Part shown: positions 16,780-25,597 of the stretch, piece after piece | How the letters are laid out: every line of letters starts with the position of its first letter | How positions within the stretch are numbered: position 1 is the stretch's first letter | Origin: an uncultured Alphaproteobacteria bacterium | GTDB lineage: Bacteria; Pseudomonadota; Alphaproteobacteria; Rhodobacterales; Rhodobacteraceae | Length of the DNA: 64,000 nt | Direction: 5' to 3' | Assembly: GCA_929200255.1 (NCBI GenBank) | Contig: CAKMYZ010000001.1 | Span: forward strand, 1-64,000 | Notes under the pieces: generated by a model | What the model saw: the letters and a program-made list of their open reading frames with translations, nothing else | Database searches by the model: none | What the model was told of the DNA's origin: nothing | Program-made: the position numbers and the translations under genes

Positions 16780-18093
16780 ATGCGGATCATCGCCAGTGCG
16801 ATTTTGATGATGTGGGGTGTTGGTGCCGCGGCAGAAGGGCTGCCTGCGCCGCTCACTGATGCCGACTTTGCGCCCGTTGACGCAGCCGAGGCGCGCTTGG
16901 GCCAGCTATTGTTCTTTGATCCGATCCTGTCGGGCAATCGCAACGTGTCATGTGCGACATGTCATCACCCGGCATTCGGCACGAGCGATGGCCTGTCGCT
17001 GGGGTTGGGTGATGGTGGCATCGGGCTGGGCACAGAACGCGTTGCTGATCCGCAAAACATGCCAGAGCAGCGCATTCCGCGCAATGCCCCCGCACTCTTC
17101 AACCTTGGCGCACATGAATTTACCGTGCTGTTCCACGATGGCCGGATTGAGGTGGACCCGGACCGCCCAGGCGGCCTGCGCACCCCATTGGATGCAGATA
17201 TGGTCACCGGGTTTGCCTCGCTTTTGTCGGCCCAAACAATGTTCCCGGTGCTGAGCGCGGATGAGATGGCCGGGCATTATTCTGAAAATGACGTGTCGCA
17301 GGCCGTGCGCCGTGGTGTGATCACCGGGCCGGGCGGGGCGTGGGATATCATCGCGCGCCGTGTTGCTGGTATTCCGGCCTATGCGGATGATTTTGCAGTG
17401 GTCTATGACCATGTTGATACGCCTGATCAGATCAGTTTCGCGGATATTTCAAATGCAATTGCGGCCTTCATGGCCTTTGAATGGCGATCCGACAGCGCCC
17501 CCTTTGATGCCGTGCTGCGCGGTGAGATCAGCCTGCCTGCGCCTGCCGCCACAGGGATGGCGCTGTTTTACGGGGCGGCCGAATGCGCCAGTTGCCACAG
17601 CGGCCCGTTCCTGACTGATCATCAGTTTCATGCGATGGGCGCACCTCAGATTGGCCCCGGCAAGGCCGCGCGTTTTGAAAGCCACGCCCGCGATGAAGGG
17701 CGGTTCCGAGTTTCGGGCGATGTTGCCGACCTATATGCCTTTCGCACCCCATCGCTGCGCAATGTGATGCTGACCGCGCCCTATGGTCACGCCGGGGCGC
17801 ATAGTGACTTGCACGCCTTTATCTCCGCACATGTTGACCTGCAGGCGGGGATGGCGAGCTACAGCATTGATGCGGCCACCTTGCCGGATTTGCCGGTGGA
17901 CGATTTGCGCGGGATGGCGGATGCAGCCGCGATTGCGCAAGCCATCAGCTACCGCGCCCCGCAGATTAGCGCTGCTGACATTGATGCATTGATGGCGTTT
18001 CTGGCTGCGCTAACTGACCCGGCAGCACGCAACGGGCGGTTGGGCGTGCCTGACACTGTGCCAAGCGGCCTGCCCGTAGATCGGCTGCGCTAG
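16780..18093 (+). CDS. Dihaem cytochrome c peroxidase / MauG-like protein
   Basis: 437 residues with an N-terminal export signal (about residues 1-18, cleavage after GAAAEG region). Two c-type haem sites are present: Cys58-xx-Cys61-His62 (CATCH) and Cys269-xx-Cys272-His273 (CASCH). Further family marks are FFDPILSGNRNVSC and FRTPSLRNV, with YGHAG near residue 335. MauG/BCCP proteins work in the periplasm, either reducing peroxide or oxidising protein side chains. The ribosome site GGAGGACAGGA before ATG 16780 is strong. The stop overlaps the convergent CRTAC1-like gene by four bases. The neighbouring beta-propeller protein could be a partner or substrate, which is an inference. Confidence 0.9.
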   Translation: MRIIASAILMMWGVGAAAEGLPAPLTDADFAPVDAAEARLGQLLFFDPILSGNRNVSCATCHHPAFGTSDGLSLGLGDGGIGLGTERVADPQNMPEQRIPRNAPALFNLGAHEFTVLFHDGRIEVDPDRPGGLRTPLDADMVTGFASLLSAQTMFPVLSADEMAGHYSENDVSQAVRRGVITGPGGAWDIIARRVAGIPAYADDFAVVYDHVDTPDQISFADISNAIAAFMAFEWRSDSAPFDAVLRGEISLPAPAATGMALFYGAAECASCHSGPFLTDHQFHAMGAPQIGPGKAARFESHARDEGRFRVSGDVADLYAFRTPSLRNVMLTAPYGHAGAHSDLHAFISAHVDLQAGMASYSIDAATLPDLPVDDLRGMADAAAIAQAISYRAPQISAADIDALMAFLAALTDPAARNGRLGVPDTVPSGLPVDRLR

Positions 18094-19556
18094 CGGGCAA
18101 TGCGCAGTGCGACATTGGCCCGCGCCGGCTGTTCCGATACGCTGCCATCCGGCCATGTGATCGTCACCTGCGCTGTCACGGCGTCGCCCAGGCCGAAATG
18201 CAAAGGCAGCGCCGTGCCGCCCGCATGACCGCCGCCAACGGTCAGTTGTTGGCTTTGTGAACGTCCATCAGTTGCAACCGTAACGATTGCACCGACACCG
18301 AACCGGTTTCCGCCTGGCTGTGCCAGCGTGACCGACAGCCAATTGCCAACGTCCGGCGTGACATTGCGATAAAGCTCCATGGGTGCGCGCCGGTTCATCA
18401 CCACCAGATCAAGCCGCCCGTCGCCATCAAAATCGGCCAGGGCCGCCCCGCGCGACCGCTCAGTTGTCGCAATGCCAGCGATCAGCGCGGCCTCAATAAA
18501 TGTGCCGTCAGGTTGCTGCATCAGCAGGTTGTTGGGGTCCCTCATCGCCAGCCCCGGCATCTGGTCTACATTGCCCTTGGCGATGAACAGATCCGCGCGC
18601 CCGTCGTTGTCGATATCGGCAAACGCGGCATGCCAGCCCGTCGAGGGCCTGCCATCATCACCAGTATGGGGCCGCTGCGCGTAGGTGCCGATAGCAAAGG
18701 GGGCGGCGGCATAGGTGCCATCTGCACCCGCAATCTGCATCAACTGATCGCCCATGGAGGTCAGCATCACCTCATCCCGGCCATCGCCGGTCAAATCGCG
18801 GCTGGCAATGCCCATGCCCCAGAGGGACACATTCTGCCAGCCATCCTCGGGCCCCAGAAAACGTTGGTCTTCGATGTCCCACATCTGCTCATGTCCGCCG
18901 CGGACATAGTAGTGGCGGTCGTTGGAGATACGTAGCGTCGGACGGCCGCGTGCGTCATGGACCGCGAGCATCGACAGCGGACAGAAACCGGGGATCAGCG
19001 GCGTTTTGAGATAGCCATTGGGACCGGCGCGCAGGATGTAATTGTCATCACAGGCCTCAAACGGGCCTTCCGGGTCTGCGCGGTCCACATAATTGCCAAT
19101 GGCCATGACAGGGCTGCCTTCGTCCTCCCACCAGGCGGAAAAGGCGGTGGTCCAGTCATCAGCAGGGGGCAACACGCTGCCCGCATCAAATGTGCAATCG
19201 CCGCGCCCCATCAGCATTTGGTTCTGACCGACGCGCATGACAAAAAGGTCAAGGTCACCGTCGCCATTTAAATCCAGTGGATAGGCTCCGGTGACGTCAG
19301 TCAGCGGCGGCACCGCAACCGCCTCAAACCTGAAATCACCCATGTTCCGCATCATCTGGGCGGGTGTTGCACCACCTGCGGCATAGATATCGGGCAGGGC
19401 ATCGCCGTTGCAGTCAAACACGGCAACGCCGCCGCCTACAAAATGCTCCCATCCGCCGCCATAGGTGTGCTCTGGCAGGCCGGTGGAGCGGTTTTCAAAC
19501 AGCGGATCAGCACCGGCTGGCGCGGCCAACAGCAAAGTGACAGCGAGACGGATCAT
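18090..19556 (-). CDS. CRTAC1-like secreted FG-GAP repeat protein with UnbV/ASPIC domain
   Basis: 488 residues with a short signal peptide (residues 1-16, ending PAGA-DP). Repeated calcium-binding-like loops are visible: FDCNGDALPDIY, LDLNGDGDLDLFV, DIDNDGRADLFI and DFDGDGRLDLVV, which mark an integrin-type FG-GAP beta-propeller. The C-terminal 90 residues carry the UnbV/ASPIC domain (GGHAGGTALPLHFGLG and ITWPDGS). Such proteins are exported and bind calcium; the biochemical role is not established. The gene starts within the last codon of the ROK regulator (ATGA overlap) and converges with the MauG-like gene, with a 4-base overlap. A MauG/CRTAC1 pair recurs in marine bacteria as far as I know, but I cannot check that here. 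Confidence 0.85.
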   Translation of the reverse strand: MIRLAVTLLLAAPAGADPLFENRSTGLPEHTYGGGWEHFVGGGVAVFDCNGDALPDIYAAGGATPAQMMRNMGDFRFEAVAVPPLTDVTGAYPLDLNGDGDLDLFVMRVGQNQMLMGRGDCTFDAGSVLPPADDWTTAFSAWWEDEGSPVMAIGNYVDRADPEGPFEACDDNYILRAGPNGYLKTPLIPGFCPLSMLAVHDARGRPTLRISNDRHYYVRGGHEQMWDIEDQRFLGPEDGWQNVSLWGMGIASRDLTGDGRDEVMLTSMGDQLMQIAGADGTYAAAPFAIGTYAQRPHTGDDGRPSTGWHAAFADIDNDGRADLFIAKGNVDQMPGLAMRDPNNLLMQQPDGTFIEAALIAGIATTERSRGAALADFDGDGRLDLVVMNRRAPMELYRNVTPDVGNWLSVTLAQPGGNRFGVGAIVTVATDGRSQSQQLTVGGGHAGGTALPLHFGLGDAVTAQVTITWPDGSVSEQPARANVALRIAR

Positions 19557-20818
19557 GTGCGGGCATCACCCAGCGCGTCATCTGTGACCGCCGCAAGTGC
19601 CAGGGCCGTGGCACCGCGCGCCCAAGCAAGCCCACCCCATGCGTGGATCTCGACCCGGCAGGGCGTGCGCCCGTCGCTGAGGGTCAGGGACTGCATCTCG
19701 GCCAGCACTTCTTCGGCATAAAGATAGTCATATTGCATCCGCTCGCCCGACAGGATGATCAACCCCGGATCGAAAAGTTGAATGACGTTGGACAGGCCCA
19801 CCGACAGATAACGCCCGGCGCGGCGAAAGATCGTGCGGGCCGCACTATTGCCCGCTTTGGCCTGCGTAAAAAGCGCATCCAGCATTGCATTGGGGCTTTG
19901 CAGGTTGCGGGGATTGCGATGCAAGGCGGTCGCGGCCTCTCGGGCGAGGGCGTAATCGGCAAGATAGGCCTCAAGACAGCCACGCTGTCCACAGCGGCAT
20001 AGCGCGCCATCCAATTGTACCTTGGTGTGGCCCAGTTCCAACCCCATGCCGCGGGCACCCCGGAACAAGCGGTTGTCTAATACAACGCCCATGCCGACGC
20101 CATTTTCGATCGTCACAACCGCAAACGCGGACATGCCCCGGCCCGCACCGAACCACAGTTCAGCAAGGGTCAGCACATTGGCGTCATTGTCGACATGCAG
20201 CGGCAGCCTAAACCGATCGGCAAATGCGCCACGCAGGTCAACGTTTCGTTCGGTCAGCAGGGGCGACCAAGCGACAGCGCCCATGTCATTGTCGATGATC
20301 CCCGACATCCCGATCCCCACGGCAGAGACATCGGTGAGCGACTTGCCTGCGCTCTTTAGGACCAAATTTATCAGCACGTCGATCTCGTCGAGAACCTCAT
20401 CAAGTGACTTGCGTGTTGACGTGGTGGGCAGCGTGGCATCGGCTTGCATTTCACCCGCAAAATCGGTCAGCACGGCCGAGTGGTTTTCGTCAGAAAGTTT
20501 AATCCCGATCACGTGGCGCGCTGACGGGACCACTTCTAGTGCGACAGGGGGGCGGCCACGCCCTGTTTCACGCGGCAGGCCTTCGACTTCGCGTAAAAAC
20601 CCGCCAGTGATCAGGTCCGCAGTCAGCGTTGTGGCCGAGCCTGCACTGATCCCCAATGCGCGGGTCACATCGGTGCGGGCAGCCCGGCCAGTTGCGCGCA
20701 CATGTTCGAAAATTTGCTGGCGTAGAGGGCGGCTGTCACCGCTGGCAGTAGGCAAAAGGGGGCCGCACCCCGCGAGTTGCTCTGATTCGTTGTTTTGGTT
20801 TGTCAGTGCGCTATACAT
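19553..20818 (-). CDS. ROK-family transcriptional regulator, probable xylose repressor
   Basis: 421 residues. Residues ~30-90 form a winged helix-turn-helix (IFEHVRATGRAARTDVTRAL); the rest is a sugar-kinase-like ROK domain with GIGMSGIID, DNDANVLTLAE and the zinc motif CRCGQRGCLEAY. In NagC/XylR-type proteins the ROK domain binds the sugar and releases DNA. The gene is divergent from xylFHGBA with 207 bases between the starts, which makes xylose (or xylulose) the likely effector. Start ATG 20818. It is coupled to the downstream CRTAC1-like gene by an ATGA overlap, an odd partnership since that protein has no evident link to xylose. Confidence 0.88.
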   Translation of the reverse strand: MYSALTNQNNESEQLAGCGPLLPTASGDSRPLRQQIFEHVRATGRAARTDVTRALGISAGSATTLTADLITGGFLREVEGLPRETGRGRPPVALEVVPSARHVIGIKLSDENHSAVLTDFAGEMQADATLPTTSTRKSLDEVLDEIDVLINLVLKSAGKSLTDVSAVGIGMSGIIDNDMGAVAWSPLLTERNVDLRGAFADRFRLPLHVDNDANVLTLAELWFGAGRGMSAFAVVTIENGVGMGVVLDNRLFRGARGMGLELGHTKVQLDGALCRCGQRGCLEAYLADYALAREAATALHRNPRNLQSPNAMLDALFTQAKAGNSAARTIFRRAGRYLSVGLSNVIQLFDPGLIILSGERMQYDYLYAEEVLAEMQSLTLSDGRTPCRVEIHAWGGLAWARGATALALAAVTDDALGDART

Positions 20819-20820
20819 AG

Positions 20821-20833
20821 TTCAAATCTTGAA
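20821..20833. promoter_or_regulatory. Inverted repeat TTCAA-N3-TTGAA in the ROK/xylF intergenic region
   Basis: TTCAAATCTTGAA has perfect 5-bp arms around three bases and lies just before the ROK start codon. A TTGACA hexamer at 20937-20942 could be a -35 element for xylF, but no good -10 stands at the right distance. The repeat is placed where a ROK repressor would block its own gene. Evidence is symmetry and position only. Confidence 0.35.
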
Positions 20834-21025
20834 TTATTTAGGTGGCACAGGCCCTCGGATCCTGCGATTTTCACCAGATTGCCCAAAATTTATGCAAAGA
20901 AAAAGCGATATCTTCGAAAAAGGAGAAATTTTTATTTTGACAACTGAAATTAATGAGCCATGCTGAATAATGTAGGGCGAAAAGGTCTACGCCCCAGTGC
21001 ATGGGGCATATTATGGGAGGAAAAC

Positions 21026-22054
21026 ATGCATAAATCCGTTATTGCGGCGGCCGTTGTGGTTGCCGGTTTCAGCACAGCTGCTTTTGCTGATGGTCACGGG
21101 GTCACTGTTGGCGTCAGCTGGTCCGACTTTCAGGAGGAGCGTTGGAAAACTGACGAAGCAGCCATGCTTGGCGCGCTTGACGCAGCCGGTGCGAAATATC
21201 TGTCCGCAGATGCGCAGTCCTCTGCAACCAAGCAGTTGGCAGACGTTGAAAGCTTGATCACACAAGGTGTTGATGCGCTGATCATTCTTGCCCAAGACGG
21301 TGCATCCATTGGCCCGGCACTTGATGCCGCAGAAGCCGCTGGCATTCCGGTTATCGGCTATGATCGCCTGATCGAAGATCCTCGCGCGTTCTACCTGACA
21401 TTCGACAACGTTGAAGTTGGCCGCATGCAGGCCGCAGCCGTGTTCGCAGAGCAGCCCGAAGGCAACTACGTCTTCATCAAGGGTTCGCCCACCGACCCGA
21501 ACTCTGACTTCCTGCGCGGCGGTCAGCAAGAGGTGCTGCAAGCTGCCATTGATTCTGGTGCGATCAGCGTTGTGGGCGAGGCCTACACGGACGGTTGGCA
21601 GCCATCCAACGCGCAGCGCAACATGGAGCAGATCCTGACCCAAACCAACAACGAAGTTGATGCGGTTGTCGCATCCAACGACGGTACGGCTGGTGGTGTT
21701 GTGGCAGCCCTTGCTGCACAGGGCATGGACGGTATTCCTGTCTCTGGTCAGGACGGCGACCATGCCGCACTGAACCGCGTTGCGCTGGGCACACAGACCG
21801 TGTCTGTCTGGAAAGACAGCCGCGAACTGGGCCGCAATGCTGGTGAGATCGCCGTCGCATTGGCCGGTGGTTCCATGATGAAGGACGTCGCAGGCGCTGG
21901 TGAGTTTACTTCGCCCGGTGGTGTGACTGTGAACTCCATGCTGCTGGCCCCACAACCGATCACGCAGGTCAACCTGAACCTTGTTCTGGACGCTGGCTGG
22001 ATCGAAAAGGACGTCCTTTGCCAGGGTGTCACGGGTCTCGCAGTCTGCGAATAA
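21026..22054 (+). CDS. xylF: Xylose ABC transporter, periplasmic substrate-binding protein
   Basis: 342 residues from ATG 21026, with GGGAGG five bases upstream. A signal peptide (residues 1-19, ending AAFA) precedes a periplasmic-binding type I fold: VTVGVSWSDFQEERWKTDE, then LIILAQDGASIGPALDAA, YDRLI and VAGQDGD-type motifs (VSGQDGD here) as in XylF. It captures xylose and delivers it to XylH. It opens the xylFHGBA operon and is followed by an 89-base gap that contains a strong hairpin, which may raise its level relative to the membrane parts. The divergent ROK gene is the likely repressor. Confidence 0.95.
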   Translation: MHKSVIAAAVVVAGFSTAAFADGHGVTVGVSWSDFQEERWKTDEAAMLGALDAAGAKYLSADAQSSATKQLADVESLITQGVDALIILAQDGASIGPALDAAEAAGIPVIGYDRLIEDPRAFYLTFDNVEVGRMQAAAVFAEQPEGNYVFIKGSPTDPNSDFLRGGQQEVLQAAIDSGAISVVGEAYTDGWQPSNAQRNMEQILTQTNNEVDAVVASNDGTAGGVVAALAAQGMDGIPVSGQDGDHAALNRVALGTQTVSVWKDSRELGRNAGEIAVALAGGSMMKDVAGAGEFTSPGGVTVNSMLLAPQPITQVNLNLVLDAGWIEKDVLCQGVTGLAVCE

Positions 22055-22073
22055 TCGGAACGACGACAAAAGG

Positions 22074-22099
22074 GCCCCATCCGCACTGGCGGTTGGGGC
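22074..22099 (+). promoter_or_regulatory. Intergenic hairpin between xylF and xylH
   Basis: GCCCCATCCGC (22074-22084) pairs with GCGGTTGGGGC (22089-22099) over 11 bases with one mismatch and a 4-base loop. No T-run follows, so read-through into xylH is expected. Such hairpins after binding-protein genes often protect the 5' mRNA and give an excess of binding protein. Confidence 0.6.
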
Positions 22100-22143
22100 T
22101 GTCCAATAATCAACCCAGCCAGCGGTTGAAGGGGAGGGATCCA

Positions 22144-23409
22144 ATGTCGGGCGGACTTGGGAATTTAATCAAAACACTGCAGATTGATACGCGATTGCTG
22201 GGCATGATCGGTGCCTTCATCCTGATCTCTTTGGTGTTTCACGTCGCAACCGGGGGTACGTTTCTGACACCCCGCAACCTGTTCACGCTGACCTTGCAGA
22301 CCGCTTCGGTGGCTGTGATGGCCACGGGCATGGTCTTTGTCATCGTTACCCGAAATATCGACCTGTCGATCGGCTCCATGCTGGGCATCATCGGGATGCT
22401 GATGGGCGTGATCCAGGTGCAGATCCTGCCCGACTTCCTTGGCTTCGGTAACCCCGCGATCTGGGTCATCACTGTTGTGATTGGCCTGGCTTTGGGTGCT
22501 GCAATTGGGGCCTTTCAGGGCTGGTTGATCGGCTATCTGGTGATCCCATCCTTCATTGTCACCCTGGGTGGCCTTCTGATCTGGCGCGGTGGTGCCTGGT
22601 GGGTGTCCAAGGGTACGACGATTTCGCCGCTTGATCCAAATTTCGTAATGCTTGGCGGGGCCACTGGTACTATCGGTGTGACGGCAAGCTGGGCCTTGGC
22701 GATTGTCGGTTCCATCCTGACGGTGCTGTTCCTGATCAATACACGGCGCAAGCACATCGGGCACAACTTTGCGGTAAAGCCACTTTGGGCGGAGTATGCG
22801 CTGGGGGTGATCCTTGTCGGTGCGATTTGCGGGGTGACCGCGATTATGAATGCCTATCTGGTGCCAACGCGCATTCTGCAACGACGCTTTGCCGCCGAAG
22901 GCCTGGAAATGCCCGAAGGCTATACCGAGGCTTACGGTTTCCCGATCTCGGTTCTGATTGTTCTCTTTGTGACGATTGCGATGACGGTGGTTGCCAGGAA
23001 AACCCGCTTTGGCCGCTACATCTTTGCAATGGGTGGCAACCCGGATGCGGCAGAATTGTCGGGTATCAACACCCGTATGCTGACCGTCAAGGTTTTTGCG
23101 CTGATGGGCGCGCTGACAGCCATCGCCGCCGTGATTGCTTCGGCGCGTTTGGGATCGGCTGGGTCTTCTTTGGGTGAATTGGACGAACTGCGTGTGATCG
23201 CTGCTGCCGTCATTGGTGGCACGGCCTTGGCCGGGGGCGTTGGGACGATCTACGGGGCCATCCTTGGCGCGCTGATCATGCAGGCGCTGGTGTCCGGCAT
23301 GGGCATGGTGGGCGTCGATAGCCCGCTGCAAAACATGATCGTCGGGGGCGTGCTGATCCTCGCGGTCTGGATCGACATTGTCTACCGCCGCAAAACAGGA
23401 GACGCATGA
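22144..23409 (+). CDS. xylH: Xylose ABC transporter permease
   Basis: 421 residues from ATG 22144, preceded by GGGGAGGG at 5-6 bases. Ten or more hydrophobic helices with the RbsC/XylH landmarks: NIDLSIGSMLG near residue 75, IWRGGAWWVSKG, and NPDAAELSGINTR with the EAA-like loop near residue 300. The inserted loop around residues 205-260 (RRKHIGHNFAVKP, LVPTRILQRRF) is usual for XylH and absent from RbsC. It forms the inner-membrane pore for xylose. The stop overlaps the xylG start by four bases. Confidence 0.95.
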   Translation: MSGGLGNLIKTLQIDTRLLGMIGAFILISLVFHVATGGTFLTPRNLFTLTLQTASVAVMATGMVFVIVTRNIDLSIGSMLGIIGMLMGVIQVQILPDFLGFGNPAIWVITVVIGLALGAAIGAFQGWLIGYLVIPSFIVTLGGLLIWRGGAWWVSKGTTISPLDPNFVMLGGATGTIGVTASWALAIVGSILTVLFLINTRRKHIGHNFAVKPLWAEYALGVILVGAICGVTAIMNAYLVPTRILQRRFAAEGLEMPEGYTEAYGFPISVLIVLFVTIAMTVVARKTRFGRYIFAMGGNPDAAELSGINTRMLTVKVFALMGALTAIAAVIASARLGSAGSSLGELDELRVIAAAVIGGTALAGGVGTIYGAILGALIMQALVSGMGMVGVDSPLQNMIVGGVLILAVWIDIVYRRKTGDA

Positions 23410-24158
23410 TGAGCACCCCACTTTTGGAAATGCGCAACATCTCGATCCACTTTGGCGGTATCAAAGCTGTTGACGATGTGTCTATCGACGTGATGCCGGG
23501 CGAAGTTGTGGGGCTCTTGGGCCACAATGGGGCTGGCAAATCGACACTGATCAAGATCTTGTCAGGCGCCTACAAGAAGGACGCAGGTGAAATTTTCGTG
23601 GATGGTCAGAAGGTTGAAATCAACAACCCCATCGATGCCCGCGCACATAACATCGAGACGATTTACCAGACGCTTGCCTTGTCCGATAACCTTGATGCGG
23701 CCTCAAACCTGTTTTTGGGGCGCGAGATCACGACCAGGTTTGGCCTGCTTGATGACACGGCGATGGAAGCGGAATCGCGCAAGATCATGGCGCGGCTGAA
23801 CCCCAACTTCCAACGTTTCTCAGAACCTGTGCGTTCATTGTCAGGTGGTCAGCGCCAGTCGGTCGCAATTGCGCGCGCGGTCTATTTCAATGCCCGCATT
23901 CTGATCATGGATGAACCAACGGCGGCCTTAGGTGTGCATGAAACCGCAATGGTGGCGGACCTGATCAAAGAGCTGAAGGCCCAGGGGCTTGGGATATTCC
24001 TGATCAGCCACGACACTCGCGAAATGATGGACCTCTGTGACCGCGTGTCGGTGATGAAGAACGGCAAGTTGATCGGGACAGAGCGGGTCGAAGATGTGAC
24101 CGAAGATGACATCCTGTCGATGATCATCATGGGCAAGAACCCCAAAAAGGCCGCGTAA
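23406..24158 (+). CDS. xylG: Xylose ABC transporter ATP-binding protein, single-domain form
   Basis: 250 residues with one nucleotide-binding domain: Walker A GHNGAGKST (residues ~38-46), signature LSGGQRQ, Walker B ILIMDEPTAAL and the switch His in LISHD. It drives xylose import with XylF/XylH. Unlike E. coli XylG (about 510 residues, two domains), this form has one domain and should work as a homodimer; both half-sites look intact. Two adjacent ATG codons are possible starts. The stop shares a base with the xylB start (TAATG). Confidence 0.92.
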   Translation: MMSTPLLEMRNISIHFGGIKAVDDVSIDVMPGEVVGLLGHNGAGKSTLIKILSGAYKKDAGEIFVDGQKVEINNPIDARAHNIETIYQTLALSDNLDAASNLFLGREITTRFGLLDDTAMEAESRKIMARLNPNFQRFSEPVRSLSGGQRQSVAIARAVYFNARILIMDEPTAALGVHETAMVADLIKELKAQGLGIFLISHDTREMMDLCDRVSVMKNGKLIGTERVEDVTEDDILSMIIMGKNPKKAA

Positions 24159-25597
24159 TGTTCATCGGTCTTGATCTGGGAACATCCGGTCTCAAGGCTG
24201 TTTTGATCGATGAAGGGCAGGTGATTGTCGCAGAAGCGACAGCGCCGCTCGAGGCTGTACGCCCGGCACCCGGTTGGTCAGAGCAAGCCCCGGCAGCGTG
24301 GCTGGATGCGGCGGATGCTGCGATGCGGACACTGGCGTCGCAAACGTCGTTGGGAACTGTCAGAGGGATTGGCCTGTCAGGGCAGATGCATGGGGCAACG
24401 CTGCTGGATGCCAATGACGAGGTGCTGCGCCCCTGTATCCTGTGGAATGACACGCGGTCGGCGGTTGAGGCAGCCGCGTTGGACGCTGATCCGCAGTTCC
24501 GGGCTTTGACCGGAAACATCGTTTTTCCGGGATTTACCGCACCCAAACTGGTCTGGGTTGCGCGGCATGAGCCAAGGGTTTTTGCCCAAGTCGCCCGCGT
24601 GATGTTGCCAAAAGACTACCTGCGCCTTTGGCTGACCGGCGAAGCTGTGGCAGAGATGTCAGATGCCGCCGGGACAAGTTGGCTGGACGTCGGCAAGCGC
24701 GATTGGTCTGATGATTTGCTTGCAGCAACGGGCATGACGCGCGCCCAGATGCCAAGATTGGTGGAGGGGTCCGAAGTTTCAGGCGAAATCAGGGATGAAT
24801 TGGCCGCACGATGGGGCCTGCCCAAGGGCGTGGCCGTGGCCGGTGGGGGCGGTGACAATGCGGCGAGTGCGGTTGGCGTTGGTGTGGTGAAAACAGGCGA
24901 TGCGTTTGTGTCGCTTGGCACCTCTGGCGTCTTGTTTTCTGCTTCTGACGCCTACCAACCCGATGCCACGACGGCGGTACATACGTTCTGTCATGCCTTG
25001 CCCGATACATGGCACCAGATGGGTGTGATCCTTGCTGCTGCTGATGCATTGAATTGGTTCGCGGGTATTGCGGATAAACCAACGGCCACCCTGACGGATG
25101 CTCTTGGCCCCTTGCAAGCGCCCGGTCGCCCGTTGTTTCTGCCGTATCTTGGCGGCGAGCGGACGCCGCATAATGATGCCAGCATTCGCGGATCGTTCTT
25201 GCATCTGGATCACAGCACCGATCAGGCGGCACTGACCCGCGCGGTGCTGGAGGGCGTCACACATGCGGTGCGTGACAGCTATGACGCGCTGTTGGCGACA
25301 GGCACCAGGATCAACCGCTTGATCGCGGTCGGCGGTGGTTCCAAGTCGGACTATTGGGTGCAGGCGATTGCGACCTCATTGAACATGGCAATCGAACTGC
25401 CCGTTGCGGGGGATTTCGGCGGCGCCTTTGGGGCGGCCCGCCTTGGTATGATGGCTGTAACCGGGGCCGGGGTTGAGATTGCGACCGCCCCGCAGATTGC
25501 CCGCACGATTGACCCTGACACATCGCTCACCAGCGCTTTTTCCGAGGCGCATGCAAGATACCGCGCCAGCTATGGCGCGTTGAAAGGACTGACATGA
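24158..25597 (+). CDS. xylB: Xylulokinase
   Basis: 479 residues, FGGY carbohydrate kinase. It phosphorylates D-xylulose with ATP to xylulose 5-phosphate. Visible marks: N-terminal phosphate loop [19 protein letters not shown] (the xylulokinase MH-G signature), [17 protein letters not shown] and the C-terminal GGGSKSDYW adenosine motif. It is inside the operon, one base overlapping xylG and four bases overlapping xylA, so the import and catabolic steps are expressed together. Confidence 0.96.
   Translation: MFIGLDLGTSGLKAVLIDEGQVIVAEATAPLEAVRPAPGWSEQAPAAWLDAADAAMRTLASQTSLGTVRGIGLSGQMHGATLLDANDEVLRPCILWNDTRSAVEAAALDADPQFRALTGNIVFPGFTAPKLVWVARHEPRVFAQVARVMLPKDYLRLWLTGEAVAEMSDAAGTSWLDVGKRDWSDDLLAATGMTRAQMPRLVEGSEVSGEIRDELAARWGLPKGVAVAGGGGDNAASAVGVGVVKTGDAFVSLGTSGVLFSASDAYQPDATTAVHTFCHALPDTWHQMGVILAAADALNWFAGIADKPTATLTDALGPLQAPGRPLFLPYLGGERTPHNDASIRGSFLHLDHSTDQAALTRAVLEGVTHAVRDSYDALLATGTRINRLIAVGGGSKSDYWVQAIATSLNMAIELPVAGDFGGAFGAARLGMMAVTGAGVEIATAPQIARTIDPDTSLTSAFSEAHARYRASYGALKGLT

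Noticed and set aside
21011-22144. 377-codon minus-strand frame over xylF
   Set aside because: Shadow of xylF, which has a signal peptide, ribosome site and clear family motifs; the antisense frame has none.
22165-23421. 418-codon minus-strand frame over xylH
   Set aside because: Shadow; rich in His, Gln and Arg as expected of the reverse of a membrane protein gene.
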